The notes beneath the pieces were generated by a model, which was not told the origin of the DNA, did not search any database, and saw only the letters and a program-made list of their open reading frames with translations. A stretch of DNA of 59,717 nucleotides from an uncultured Eubacteriales bacterium (GTDB taxonomy: Bacteria; Bacillota; Clostridia; Oscillospirales; Acutalibacteraceae), in the NCBI GenBank assembly GCA_900316385.1, contig ONCP01000010.1, positions 1 to 59,717 on the forward strand. Reading direction: 5' to 3'. How positions within the stretch are numbered: the first letter of the stretch is position 1; every line of letters starts with the position of its first letter. Below, in pieces: positions 42,506 to 54,433 of this stretch. Made by a program: the position numbers and the translations under genes.

Positions 42506-44587
42506 TCACAAAACTCCGCGCAGATACAGGCCGTTGGTTTTTTCGGCACGATTTGCCTGAGCTCCGATAAAATCAGGGATGTTTTCCACTTTTTCCACAG
42601 AGTTTTCAACAGAAAAGCGATAAACCTCAAAATCCAGAGCCGTGCTTTTTTCAAAAAACGAGGTCGAAAGCAGAGGTACGGTGTTCAAAATCTCGACCGT
42701 GTTGCCGTCGCAGTAAAAAATGAAAGATTTACCAAGCCTGTCCTTCATTTTTGACCTGCCCGCGCACGTCTTGCAGCTTATATCGGCGCTTTTGTTCGGG
42801 CAATTTCTTGTCAGCATTACGGGTAGATAACCGTAAGTGATGATTCCGCGTCTGAGGCTGCCGCCTAAACGCTCCGCTCTTTGGAGCGTCAGCTCAAAGC
42901 TTAGCTCCGTGTCGGTAAAGCCGTAGCTCTCCGCCCAGATAAGGTCAAGCGTGTTTGTAAAATTCAGCCCAAAGCCGCCGTGGATATTCAGCCCGAGCTC
43001 CTTCGCTAGCCTGACCGCCGCGAGATTGTTGCAGAGAACGTCGGCGATCCCCAGCGCTTTAATGCGTTTGAGCTCCTGCTTAACCCGTCCTTCACGGGAG
43101 AAAAGCCCCCTCGGTATCTCCGCTCCGAGCTTAAAGCCGCGGTCAAGAAGCGCGCGGAGCTCGTCGTCCGAGGTGTTGATCGGAACAAAGCAAAGGTCAA
43201 GCTCCTTAAAGCCGACGCCGATATCCGCGGAGGTAAAGCGTCCGTAGCGTAGCTTGTGTTCGGATTTATGCGGAGAAAAACTCTCTATCTCGATTTTGTG
43301 TATTTTGTATTTGGGAACGCTAGCGAGGATCGCGTCGCCGAGCATATCGAGCGCGTTTCTTCTGAGCTCGTTCAGCGCGGAAAGCGGCAGACTCAGTCCC
43401 TCCCCGACACAAAGCTCCAGCTCGGTGATATTATAAGGCGTTCCGCCTGTTTTTGTAAGCTGTTTCAGAACCGTCTCATCGTTCAGCGGTCTGTTTATCG
43501 CGGCTTCGCAAGCCGTATCGCACACGGCTTTTACAACGACCTCTCTGCCGAAAACGGTCAGGGAGCGAAGCTCCAGCGTCGGCTTTCCACCGAGACTTGC
43601 CGTGAACCTGCCGCTGACGTTGACGCGGCGGCTTTCGTCCTTGTAGCCGTTCCTGATCTTAGAAAGAAGCTTTGAGGTAGCGGAGACAACGTCCTCCCGC
43701 TGACGATAACCGAACATTTCATAGCCGCGGCGCGATTTGTAGTATCCGTCGGTAAAACCCGTTCGGGAAAAAACGCTTTCAAGCTCGTTTTTTGTACTTT
43801 GATCGACCGTTCCGAGGTCGCGCGACTGAACGCACGCCTTTACCGAAGCCGCCACATATTCGGGGCGCTTGAGTCTTCCCTCTATTTTTGCCGAGGTGAT
43901 CCCGAGCGCCTGCATATCCCGCAGCTCGTCTATAATACTGTTATCCTTGAGGCTCAGTGCGTGACCGTTTTTTCCGCCGACGGAAAAAGGAAGTCGGCAG
44001 GTCTGGGCGCAGCGGCCGCGGTTGCCGCTTCTCGAGCCGAGCAAGGCGCTGAAATAGCACTGACCCGAAACGCTCATACACAGCGCGCCGTGGACAAAAG
44101 CCTCGAGCTCTATGTCGGGGCACGATTCACGTATTTCGAGAATCTCTTCCCTGCTGAGCTCTCGCGCGAGAACCACGCGCGAAAAACCGAGCTCCCGCAA
44201 AAGCTTTACGCCTGAGGGAGAATGAACGCTCAGCTGAGTAGAAGCGTGAAGCGGCAGATCGGGAACAAGCCTTTTTGCCAGAGAGGCGATACCGATATTC
44301 TGGATTATCAGCGCGTCAACCTTTGCTTTCGCGGCTTCAAGAATAACAGCCTTTGCGTCCTCCAGCTCGTCGTCAAAGACGATCGTGTTAAGCGTGAGAT
44401 GAACCTTGACTCCGCGCAAATGACAGTAATCTACCGCGTTTTTAAGCTCGTCAAAGGAAAAATTTTCGGCACCCGCCCTTGCGGAAAAGCTTTTCGCTCC
44501 GAGATAAACCGCGTCGGCACCCGAGCGAACGGCTGCGACGACAGAATCAAACGAGCCGCAAGGAGCGAGGATCTCGATTTTATTCAT
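42506..44587 (-). CDS. U32-family peptidase / rRNA hydroxylation protein (RlhA-like)
   Basis: 693 aa from the ATG at 44587, overlapping the zapA end by 8 bp. The first ~300 residues are a TIM-barrel U32 domain: IEILAPCGSFDSVVAAVRSG at the N-terminus, then SVSGQCYFSALLGSRSGNRG and CAQTCR, which hold cysteines for an Fe-S cluster. A second half contains ILYL-like repeats and SADISCKTCAG. In E. coli the homologue RlhA hydroxylates C2501 of 23S rRNA; Gram-positive members are thought to act likewise or on tRNA, but proof is lacking. Co-transcribed with zapA. Confidence 0.88.
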   Translation of the reverse strand: MNKIEILAPCGSFDSVVAAVRSGADAVYLGAKSFSARAGAENFSFDELKNAVDYCHLRGVKVHLTLNTIVFDDELEDAKAVILEAAKAKVDALIIQNIGIASLAKRLVPDLPLHASTQLSVHSPSGVKLLRELGFSRVVLARELSREEILEIRESCPDIELEAFVHGALCMSVSGQCYFSALLGSRSGNRGRCAQTCRLPFSVGGKNGHALSLKDNSIIDELRDMQALGITSAKIEGRLKRPEYVAASVKACVQSRDLGTVDQSTKNELESVFSRTGFTDGYYKSRRGYEMFGYRQREDVVSATSKLLSKIRNGYKDESRRVNVSGRFTASLGGKPTLELRSLTVFGREVVVKAVCDTACEAAINRPLNDETVLKQLTKTGGTPYNITELELCVGEGLSLPLSALNELRRNALDMLGDAILASVPKYKIHKIEIESFSPHKSEHKLRYGRFTSADIGVGFKELDLCFVPINTSDDELRALLDRGFKLGAEIPRGLFSREGRVKQELKRIKALGIADVLCNNLAAVRLAKELGLNIHGGFGLNFTNTLDLIWAESYGFTDTELSFELTLQRAERLGGSLRRGIITYGYLPVMLTRNCPNKSADISCKTCAGRSKMKDRLGKSFIFYCDGNTVEILNTVPLLSTSFFEKSTALDFEVYRFSVENSVEKVENIPDFIGAQANRAEKTNGLYLRGVL

Positions 44588-45083
44588 TGTCAAAAAGTGA
44601 GTACTGACGGCTCGGCTTGTAGCCCTTGCGTTTGTCCGAATCCTTTTTCTTTTGAGGATTTACCTCGGGAGCAAGTGGCTTTTCCTGCTTTACAGAGCCT
44701 TTTCCGTCGAGCAGGCGCGTCGATTTCTCAAACGCCGCTCTAAGCTCCTTAAGCTCTTTTTGAAGTCGGAGTATTTCGTTATCCTTCTCAATGAGCCTTT
44801 CCTTCATTTCCCTGAGCTGCTTTGACTGTCGGTCAGCCTGAGCGATCAGCGGCTGAGCCTTGTCGGAAAGGCTTTTGTTTCTCAGTATCTCCTTGTTCTT
44901 GTCGTCGGCGTAGTCAAGCGCGCAGAGGATTGCCGCCGAACGGCGGTCAAGCGTGGGATTGTTGAGCGAAATATCGGTTATCGCGTCGTTTACCTCGCCC
45001 GCGAGCTTTTCAACATATTCCGCCTTGTCCTCGCTGAGAAGGGTGAACCTCTTTCCCGCAACAAAAACCGTGCATTTATTCAT
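44580..45083 (-). CDS. zapA: Cell division protein ZapA-like
   Basis: 167 aa. N-terminal ZapA domain (NKCTVFVAGKRFTLLSEDKA... EKLAGEVNDAI), then a long coiled coil (about 85-125) and a basic tail not found in short ZapA proteins. It bundles FtsZ. It has a strong ribosome site (ACAGGAGGTTTGTT). The longer C-terminal tail is usual in Clostridia. Confidence 0.88.
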   Translation of the reverse strand: MNKCTVFVAGKRFTLLSEDKAEYVEKLAGEVNDAITDISLNNPTLDRRSAAILCALDYADDKNKEILRNKSLSDKAQPLIAQADRQSKQLREMKERLIEKDNEILRLQKELKELRAAFEKSTRLLDGKGSVKQEKPLAPEVNPQKKKDSDKRKGYKPSRQYSLFDNE

Positions 45084-45385
45084 AACAAACCTCCTGTGAG
45101 TCTATTATCCATTTTATTCCACGATAATTATAATACAAACAGCTTTTTCAAGAAAGAGAAGTGTTAAGATTGTAAACAAATGAAACAGGATTGTTATTGT
45201 TAAGAAAGAGACTGTCAAGCAGAGCGCGGAAGGAGCGCGTTCGGTCAAAAATGTGAAACGACCGTCGCTTACTTAACCGATATGTCAAAACGCACAGAAA
45301 TCATAAAAGAATTTTGTGAATAAAAATACCACTTAAATCTTGCCCTTTTTCGCGAATTATGGTAAGATGTAAACGAGGTAGTATT
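45084..45385. other. zapA-minD divergent intergenic region
   Basis: About 300 bp. Contains AT-rich leftward promoter-like sequence (TATAAT at about 45130), a hairpin CGGTC/GACCG around 45241-45262 and a GCGCGG-rich piece near 45226. It also holds the minD promoter (TTGCCC-17-TAAGAT). No coding sequence or RNA gene is recognised. Confidence 0.5.
45340..45368 (+). promoter_or_regulatory. Promoter of the minD-like gene
   Basis: TTGCCC (45340-45345), 17-bp spacer ending in ATGG, TAAGAT (45363-45368), 17 bp before the ATG at 45386; the leader is very short. Confidence 0.55.
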
Positions 45386-46126
45386 ATGAACAACATTATT
45401 GTTGTGGCCTCGGGAAAAGGCGGAACGGGTAAATCCACCGTTTCCGTCGGTCTTGCGGCTGCTTTTGTAAAACAGAACAAAAAGGTTTTGCTCATCGACT
45501 GCGATTGCGGAATGAGGGGGCTCGACCTTATGCTCGACGTGGAGGAGGAGATCCTTTTCGACTGCTCCGACGCCGTCTGCGGAAATTGTACCGCCGAGGA
45601 AGCTGTTTATACCGCAAAAAACCTCAAAGGGCTCGATTTGCTTGCCGCTCCGTTTGACACCGACAACGAAATCAGTCCGTCGGTGTTTCGTCAGCTTGTT
45701 TTCGGGCTCAGGGAAAACTACGACTATGTTATCATCGATTCGCCCGCGGGCGTGGGCTCGGGCTTCGCGACAGCCGCTTCTCCGGCAGGAATGGCGCTTG
45801 TCGTAACCAACGCCGAGCCGACGGGACTGCGCGGAGCTCAGAAGATACGCCGCAAGCTTTCCGAGCTGGACATCAACGACATCCGACTTGTGATAAACCG
45901 CTTTGATCGCCGACAGTTCGAGGCTCTGGACTGCTACGAGGACATCGACGAGGTCATTGACACGGCGGGAATACAGCTTATCGCGTTTGTGCCGATGGAT
46001 ATGCGCCTTTCGGCAATCATTCAAAACGGACTTCTGGGGCTGAACTGGTGCCCCGCGATGACAGTGTTTGATTGTCTGGCGAAGAGAATAGAGGGAGCCA
46101 GGGTCCCCTTGGCGTTCAAAGGATAA
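45386..46126 (+). CDS. minD: MinD/ParA-type ATPase
   Basis: 246 aa from the ATG at 45386 (ribosome site ACGAGGTAGTATT). Deviant Walker A SGKGGTGKST at residues ~8-17, switch motif IDCDCGMRGLDLML and Walker B VIIDSPAGVG. The C-terminus AKRIEGARVPLAF is not clearly the amphipathic membrane helix of classic MinD, so the name is tentative. In Clostridia this gene often lies near rodA, minC and mgsA; here minC and minE are absent. It may help place the division site or do something else. Confidence 0.75.
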   Translation: MNNIIVVASGKGGTGKSTVSVGLAAAFVKQNKKVLLIDCDCGMRGLDLMLDVEEEILFDCSDAVCGNCTAEEAVYTAKNLKGLDLLAAPFDTDNEISPSVFRQLVFGLRENYDYVIIDSPAGVGSGFATAASPAGMALVVTNAEPTGLRGAQKIRRKLSELDINDIRLVINRFDRRQFEALDCYEDIDEVIDTAGIQLIAFVPMDMRLSAIIQNGLLGLNWCPAMTVFDCLAKRIEGARVPLAFKG

Positions 46127-46171
46127 TGTTTGACAAATAACTTTTTCAGGGATAAGGACAGGAGGAAAATT

Positions 46172-46567
46172 ATGAATATCGCGCTTATTGCACACGACGA
46201 GAAAAAGGAGCTTATGATTCAGTTTTGTATCGCTTATTGCGGCATACTGAGCAGAAACAACCTGTGCGCCACAGGCACCACGGGCAAAATCATTTCCGAG
46301 GCAACAGGTCTTTCGGTAACGGGCTTTTTGTCGGGCTCTCAGGGAGGCGACCAGCAGATCGCGGCGCGTATAGCGTGCAACGAGATCGATATGCTTCTCT
46401 TTTTCCGCGACCCGCTCAATCCCAAGCCCAACGAGCCGAACGATATGAATCTGCTCAGGCTTTGCGATATGCACAATATTCCTGTCGCGACCAACATCGC
46501 CACCGCCGAGGTTCTGATCCACGGACTTGAGCGCGGCGATCTTGACTGGAGAAACATTATCAAGTAA
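46172..46567 (+). CDS. mgsA: Methylglyoxal synthase
   Basis: 131 aa from the ATG at 46172, which follows GACAGGAGGAAAATT, a near-perfect ribosome site; the frame is open upstream into the minD gap. Motifs [23 protein letters not shown] (catalytic Asp) and [17 protein letters not shown] are those of MgsA. It turns dihydroxyacetone phosphate into methylglyoxal, relieving phosphate limitation. Downstream of minD-like by 45 bp. Confidence 0.95.
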   Translation: MNIALIAHDEKKELMIQFCIAYCGILSRNNLCATGTTGKIISEATGLSVTGFLSGSQGGDQQIAARIACNEIDMLLFFRDPLNPKPNEPNDMNLLRLCDMHNIPVATNIATAEVLIHGLERGDLDWRNIIK

Positions 46568-46657
46568 ATTTGATCACAATATTGCTTTCGGGCGGCGTTT
46601 GCTGCCCGTTAGTTGTGTTTATAAGGGTAATTTTTATAACGGAAGGTTTGGTAATTT

Positions 46658-47956
46658 ATGGGAGTAATTACTAAGAAAATCAAGGGCACCGAGGATGTTC
46701 TGCCCAAGCAGAGCTATCGGTGGCAGTTTATAGAAGAAATTATGCGCGACGAGGCAAAAAGCTTCGGCTTTAAAGAGATCCGCACGCCTGTGTTTGAGCA
46801 TACCGAGCTGTTCCGGCGCGGCGTCGGCGAAACGACCGACGTTGTACAGAAGGAGATGTACACCTTCGAAACCAAGGGCAAGGAAAGCGTTACGCTCCGT
46901 CCCGAGGGAACAGCAGGAGCCGCAAGAGCCGTTCTCGAGCACGCGCTCGTAAACGAGGGCTTGCCGATAAAGGCGTACTATCTGACGTCCTGCTATCGCT
47001 ACGAAAAGCCTCAGGCGGGACGACTCAGAGAGTTTCACCAGTTCGGTATCGAGGAGTACGGCACCTCGTCTCCTCTCGCGGACGCCGAGGTCATCGCGCT
47101 CGCCGATTCGATCTTCAAGAGACTTCGGATCGAAAACCTGCACCTTGAAATAAACTCAATAGGTTGTCCCGAGTGCCGCCCGAAATTCCACAAGGCGCTC
47201 AAGGAGTATTTCGAGGGGCGTAAATCCGAGCTTTGCGACACCTGTCTGACACGTCTTGACAAAAACCCGATGAGGATCCTCGACTGCAAGAGCCCCGTAT
47301 GCTCCAAGATCGCCGAAAACGCGCCGAGTATCCTTGATTATCTGTGCGACGAATGCAGCGATCACTTTGAGGCGGTCAAGTCCTATCTGGATACGGTCGG
47401 CATAGAATTTAAGGTAAATCCGAAAATCGTCAGAGGTCTTGATTATTATACAAAAACAGTGTTTGAGTTTGTTTCCGATGCGATCGGAAGTCAGGGCACC
47501 GTATGCGGAGGCGGTCGTTACGACGGCTTGATCGAGGAGCTGGGCGGCCAGCATCTTCCCTCTCTCGGCTACGCGATGGGTCTGGAAAGGCTTTTGATGG
47601 TTATGGAAAATCAGGGAATCGAGATCCCCGAGCCCGAGCCCTGTGCCGTTTATATAGCGGGTCTCGGAGAAAACGCGCAGAGAAAGGCCTTTGAGCTTAT
47701 CAGCGAAGTCAGAAAAAGCGGACTTTCCGCCGAGACGGATGTTGTCGGACGCGGACTGAGAGCGCAGATGAAATACGCCGACAAAATCGGCGCGAGGTTC
47801 AGTATGGTTATCGGCGACAACGAGCTTGCCGAGAACAAAGCAAATGTAAAAAATATGACAACAGGCGAGCAGACGGAGCTTCCTCTCGACAAATCCTTTG
47901 CCGAGAAATTCACCGCGCTTTCTCTCGCGGCGTCGTTCGGAGAATCAAGCCTCTGA
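46658..47956 (+). CDS. hisS: Histidyl-tRNA synthetase
   Basis: 432 aa. Class II motifs: motif 2 CYRYEKPQAGRLREFHQFG and the His-specific loops GLDYYTKTVFEFVS and CGGGRYDGLIEELGG. The C-terminal anticodon domain begins around residue 330. The ribosome site GGAAGGTTTGG precedes the ATG. A small GC-rich hairpin lies in the 90-bp gap upstream, but there is no T-box. aspS follows, a common pair in Firmicutes. Confidence 0.97.
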   Translation: MGVITKKIKGTEDVLPKQSYRWQFIEEIMRDEAKSFGFKEIRTPVFEHTELFRRGVGETTDVVQKEMYTFETKGKESVTLRPEGTAGAARAVLEHALVNEGLPIKAYYLTSCYRYEKPQAGRLREFHQFGIEEYGTSSPLADAEVIALADSIFKRLRIENLHLEINSIGCPECRPKFHKALKEYFEGRKSELCDTCLTRLDKNPMRILDCKSPVCSKIAENAPSILDYLCDECSDHFEAVKSYLDTVGIEFKVNPKIVRGLDYYTKTVFEFVSDAIGSQGTVCGGGRYDGLIEELGGQHLPSLGYAMGLERLLMVMENQGIEIPEPEPCAVYIAGLGENAQRKAFELISEVRKSGLSAETDVVGRGLRAQMKYADKIGARFSMVIGDNELAENKANVKNMTTGEQTELPLDKSFAEKFTALSLAASFGESSL

Positions 47957-47992
47957 CGCCTGTATGCCGTAATTTTGGAATGGAGTAATACA

Positions 47993-49787
<1,795 letters not shown>

Positions 49788-49795
<8 letters not shown>

Positions 49796-50540
49796 ATTCT
49801 GTACAAACTGCGGCAGAGAAGCCGCCGACGAAATCAACTTCTGCCCTGCCTGCGGAAAACCGTTTGAGCAGCAGAACGCGGCCGAGGAGCAGTCCCCGTA
49901 CGAAGCGGTAAGCTACGAGCCTCAGACAAGCTACGAGCCCAAAAGCTACGAGCCTCAGACTGCCTATGAGCCTCAGACTGCCTACGAGCCCCAGTCTGCG
50001 TATCAGCCGCCGTATGATCCTGCAAGACCGCAGTATGCGCAGCCGCAGCAGGGTTATCAGTATCCCGTAAAGCAGAAGGTTCCCGGCAGAGGCTTTGGTA
50101 TCGCTTCCATGGTACTCGGCATTATCGCCGCTGTATACGGCTTTATCCTGCTTTTTATGACATTAGGCGCCAAGGACGTCAGCACCGTAACAAACAGTTA
50201 CAGCAGCGCCGTAGGCGGTATGGTCAACTACGGCTTCAGTATCGCTCTTATCGTTTATGCTGTTTTTGACGGCATTCTCGCGCTCCTCGCGTTGATTTTC
50301 GGAATAGTATCCGTTGTCAAAAAATATAAGAAGCAGAGCATCGCGGGTCTTATTATGGGCGGAATCTCTATGGTTATCGTTATTTTCGCGATCATCACTG
50401 CCGCTACAATGAAGAAGCCCAGCCTCTCTGAGCTAAGCTCCTACGGCAAAAATTACAACAACAATTACAGCAGCAATTACAGCGACTATCTCAAAGATTT
50501 CAACAGCATTCTTGACGGTTTGGACGATTATCTTGATTGA
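49788..50540 (+). CDS. Zinc-ribbon membrane protein with YEPQT repeats
   Basis: 250 aa. Zinc ribbon C5, C8, C19, C22 (CTNCGRE ... CPACGKP), then an acidic and Pro/Tyr-rich linker with five YEPQTA-type repeats at residues 43-73, then two hydrophobic regions (~102-125 and ~150-178, plus ~187-207) in a DUF4190-like layout. The C-terminus is Asn/Ser/Tyr-rich. It starts within aspS, so translation may be coupled. Function unknown. Confidence 0.8.
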
Positions 50541-50554
50541 TCGGAGAAGCAGCT

Positions 50555-51052
50555 ATGAGTAAATTTTGTACTTATTGCGGCAGAGAGGTTCCGGATGACA
50601 CCTCGTTCTGCCCCGGTTGCGGAACAAAATTTGAGCAGAACCAAACTTATCAGGGTGAGCCTCGTCAGTATATTCCTCAGGACGCGTTTCCGCCGAGGAC
50701 CTCTCCCGTTCAACCCACCTCATACTATGTGCCCAAGCGGAAGATAGCGGGCAGAGGCTTTGGGATCACCTCTATGGTGCTCGGTATCATAGCCTGTGTT
50801 TTCGTTTACTCGTATATTTTCAAGGTCTTTTCGGGCGGTTGGGTACGAGCGGCATCACTGGGCATTGACGGTATCCTTTCGGGTCTTTCGCTCACCTTTG
50901 CGCTGCTCGCGCGCGGCAAAGGCTACAAAAAGCAGGCGACCGCGGGCTTGGTGCTCGGAATAATCGCGTGCGCGATCGTAGTGATCACGATCATCGTTCT
51001 CGCGCCGATGGGACATATCACAAACTCGTCAAATAATCACTTATATTATTAA
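50555..51052 (+). CDS. Paralogous zinc-ribbon membrane protein
   Basis: 165 aa from the ATG at 50555 (GGAGAAGCAGCT); a more distal ATG in frame lies in the previous stop. It is a shorter copy of the preceding protein: same zinc ribbon (C5, C8, C19, C22; CTYCGREVPDDTSFCPGCG), same KIAGRGFGITSMVLGIIA membrane start, no YEPQT repeats. The two are probably tandem duplicates. Confidence 0.8.
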   Translation: MSKFCTYCGREVPDDTSFCPGCGTKFEQNQTYQGEPRQYIPQDAFPPRTSPVQPTSYYVPKRKIAGRGFGITSMVLGIIACVFVYSYIFKVFSGGWVRAASLGIDGILSGLSLTFALLARGKGYKKQATAGLVLGIIACAIVVITIIVLAPMGHITNSSNNHLYY

Positions 51053-51060
51053 ACAAAGCA

Positions 51061-51088
51061 AAGCGCCCGTTTTTCACGGGCGTTTTTT
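51061..51088 (+). terminator. Terminator after the zinc-ribbon pair
   Basis: AAGCGCCCGT / ACGGGCGTT stem, followed by a T6 run. It ends the hisS-aspS-zinc-ribbon string. Confidence 0.8.
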
Positions 51089-51097
51089 CATTTTGGT

Positions 51098-51130
51098 AAA
51101 AAAGAACTGCCGAGGCAGTCCTTTTTATTT
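51098..51130 (-). terminator. Terminator of guaB
   Basis: Minus strand: AAAGGACTGCC / GGCAGTTCTTT stem, followed by TTTTTTACC. Separate from the rightward terminator beside it. Confidence 0.75.
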
Positions 51131-51167
51131 TGTATTGTACGCTCAGCTACACTCTGCGTGAGCTTTC

Positions 51168-52667
<1,500 letters not shown>

Positions 52668-52676
52668 TTAAATGTT

Positions 52677-52705
52677 ATTATACCAAAGCTCGGTGATTTA
52701 CGCAA
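52677..52705 (-). promoter_or_regulatory. Promoter of guaB
   Basis: Minus strand: TTGCGT (52705-52700), 17-bp spacer ending in TGG, perfect TATAAT (52682-52677). Confidence 0.75.
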
Positions 52706-52744
52706 GGATAATTTTCACTGTTTTTAAATTTATTTTTATAAATA

Positions 52745-52773
52745 TTGACAACTTACCGTTTAAAGGATAAAAT
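52745..52773 (+). promoter_or_regulatory. Promoter of the lipocalin-like lipoprotein
   Basis: Perfect TTGACA (52745-52750), 17-bp spacer, TAAAAT (52768-52773), about 23 bp before the ATG at 52796. Confidence 0.75.
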
Positions 52774-52795
52774 CAATATATTGGGAGTGAGAATT

Positions 52796-53515
52796 ATGAA
52801 AAAAACTATATATATTATTGCGGCGGTATTGTTAGCGGTTTCCTGCTTATGCCTTTCCGCATGTGAAACAAAAAAGGACGATACAAAATCAACCTCCGCG
52901 ACAGAGACAACAACTCAAGCCGCCGAGACGACCTCGGCGACCGATACAAGCGAGCTTCAGACCTATCTTGACGGTTTTATTAAGGGCGACAGCCCGATTT
53001 ACGGCGTGTGGAAGCTGGAATATATGACCGTTATCTTCCGCAATGACGATCTCGCCGAGCTCGTTATGGGTACGGAGGGGTATTTCTCAAAGTATAAGCT
53101 CGACGAAAAGGAGGGCACCCTCACGGTCCAGCTCCTTCCGAACACGATAGACGGGATATATGCCTATGAGTTTTCCGAGGACAAGAACACTCTGACTCTC
53201 ACTCTTGACGGAAAAACGCTAACACTTGAGCGTGAAAGCGGGTTCAGTATGATCCCCGAGGCTCCGAAAAAGCCCGAGATCGACGAAACGATCCTCGGCT
53301 GGTGGGACGACGGAGAAGGAACCTCGTATTGGTTCGGCGATAACGGCATTATGTACTGCAACGCGATCGCCAGAGAAACCTGTTACACCTACTCGGCGTC
53401 AAACGGCAAGATCAAGGCGGTCTATACCTACGGCGGAGAGCTGGAGGAAAACCTTACCTATAAGCTCAAGGGCGAAAACCTTGTGATCGACGGAGTAAAG
53501 TTCAGCAGAAAATAA
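52796..53515 (+). CDS. Putative lipoprotein with two lipocalin-like domains
   Basis: 239 aa from the ATG at 52796 (GGGAGTGAGAATT). Lipobox LSAC with Cys23, then a Thr/Ala/Glu linker. The mature part appears to hold two related small beta units: PIYGVWKLEYMTVIF... YEFSEDKNTLTLTLDGKTL and ILGWWDDGEGTSYWFG... YTYGGELEENLTYKL. This recalls DUF5640/lipocalin-like proteins of gut Firmicutes. Probably outside the membrane, function unknown. Confidence 0.78.
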   Translation: MKKTIYIIAAVLLAVSCLCLSACETKKDDTKSTSATETTTQAAETTSATDTSELQTYLDGFIKGDSPIYGVWKLEYMTVIFRNDDLAELVMGTEGYFSKYKLDEKEGTLTVQLLPNTIDGIYAYEFSEDKNTLTLTLDGKTLTLERESGFSMIPEAPKKPEIDETILGWWDDGEGTSYWFGDNGIMYCNAIARETCYTYSASNGKIKAVYTYGGELEENLTYKLKGENLVIDGVKFSRK

Positions 53516-53519
53516 TTCA

Positions 53520-53550
53520 GGGGAGCCTCGGCTCCCCCTTAGTTTTGCTT
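53520..53550 (+). terminator. Terminator after the lipoprotein gene
   Basis: GGGGAGCC / GGCTCCCC stem with a TC loop, followed by a broken T-rich run (CTTAGTTTTGCTTTT). The T run covers the 3' end of the DUF6472-like gene on the other strand. Confidence 0.6.
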
Positions 53551-53712
53551 TTCCACTATCTTATACTCGTCATAGAGCTGAAAAAAGTGGCAGTTGTCCA
53601 TATTTCCCGTCATAAAACGCGCCATATCGTCCTCGTCAAGGTTTACGTCGCAGTAATAGCACTCGTATTCGTCGTCAAAAGCGTAATGCGCGCAGTTATC
53701 GCAAAGAGCCAT
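53539..53712 (-). CDS. DUF6472-like mini-protein
   Basis: 57 aa: starts MALCDNCAHYAFDDEYECYY, followed by CDVNLDEDDMARFMTG and a further Cys (DNCHFF), ending DEYKIVEKQN. ATG at 53712, TAA at 53541-53539; it follows the nth stop by one base. Four spaced Cys residues suggest a metal site. The sequence fits the short DUF6472 family of Clostridia that often lies after nth. Function unknown. Confidence 0.82.
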   Translation of the reverse strand: MALCDNCAHYAFDDEYECYYCDVNLDEDDMARFMTGNMDNCHFFQLYDEYKIVEKQN

Positions 53713-53713
53713 T

Positions 53714-54340
53714 TCACACCTTCTTTCGGCAAAAATCCTTCATACAGCAAATGTCGCACTTGGGCTTTCTCGCGTCGCATACGGCGCGTCCGTGAAGCAC
53801 AAGCCTGTGACAAAAATCGTTGCTTTCCTCGGGCGGAAGGAGCTTTTTCAGTTCAAATTCTATCTTCTTCGCGTCCTTGAGCTCGTGAAGCCCCAGTCTG
53901 CGCGTTATCCTGATGCAGTGCGTGTCCACCACCACGGCGGGCTGACCGTAAACGTCGCCCATAACGAGATTCGCGGTTTTCCGACCGATCCCCGGGAGCT
54001 TGATCAGCTCGTCAAGGCTGTCGGGAACAGTCCCGTCGTATTTTTCAACGATCATTTTCGAAAGCGCCACTATGTCTCTGCTCTTGGTTTTATATAGCCC
54101 GCAGCTTTTTATGTATCCTGCGACCTCCTCCTCCGTCGACTCGGCAAAGTCGCGGGCGGTCGGAAAGCGCTCAAACAGCGCGGGAGTCACCATATTTACT
54201 CTGGCGTCGGTGCATTGCGCCGCGAGCCGCGTCGCGATAAGCAGATGCAGCGGGTCGGAGTATACAAGCGTGCAGATCGCGTCAGGGTATTCCTTTTTCA
54301 GCGCTTCCACGGCAGAAAGCGCGATTTCTTTCTTAGTCAA
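53714..54340 (-). CDS. nth: Endonuclease III
   Basis: 208 aa from the TTG at 54340. Longer starts fail: the promoter TTGAAA-16-TATAAT (54393-54366) covers them, and GGAGGTGA lies 6 bp before this TTG. The helix-hairpin-helix LPGIGRKTANLV holds the catalytic Lys, and VVDTHCIR the Asp. The Fe-S cluster loop CDARKPKCDICCMKDFC has the C-X6-C-X2-C-X5-C spacing. It removes oxidised pyrimidines from DNA. Downstream lies the DUF6472-like gene. Confidence 0.95.
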   Translation of the reverse strand: MTKKEIALSAVEALKKEYPDAICTLVYSDPLHLLIATRLAAQCTDARVNMVTPALFERFPTARDFAESTEEEVAGYIKSCGLYKTKSRDIVALSKMIVEKYDGTVPDSLDELIKLPGIGRKTANLVMGDVYGQPAVVVDTHCIRITRRLGLHELKDAKKIEFELKKLLPPEESNDFCHRLVLHGRAVCDARKPKCDICCMKDFCRKKV

Positions 54341-54365
54341 GCCGTTCACCTCCGATTCTCTCTCC

Positions 54366-54393
54366 ATTATACCACAAAATTCGCTCTTTTCAA
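54366..54393 (-). promoter_or_regulatory. Promoter of nth
   Basis: Minus strand: TTGAAA (54393-54388), 16-bp spacer, TATAAT (54371-54366) with TGG in front (extended -10). The divergent HAD-gene promoter (TATAAT at 54413-54418) lies beside it. Confidence 0.75.
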
Positions 54394-54433
54394 ACATATA
54401 ATAATATGTTACTATAATATATAGGTGATATTT

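Noticed and set aside
45359..45385. Earlier start for the MinD-like protein at 45359
   Set aside because: It overlaps the promoter (TAAGAT at 45363-45368), so it could not be in the mRNA.
46568..46657. T-box leader for hisS
   Set aside because: The gap is only 90 bp and has neither a T-box core nor an antiterminator/terminator pair.
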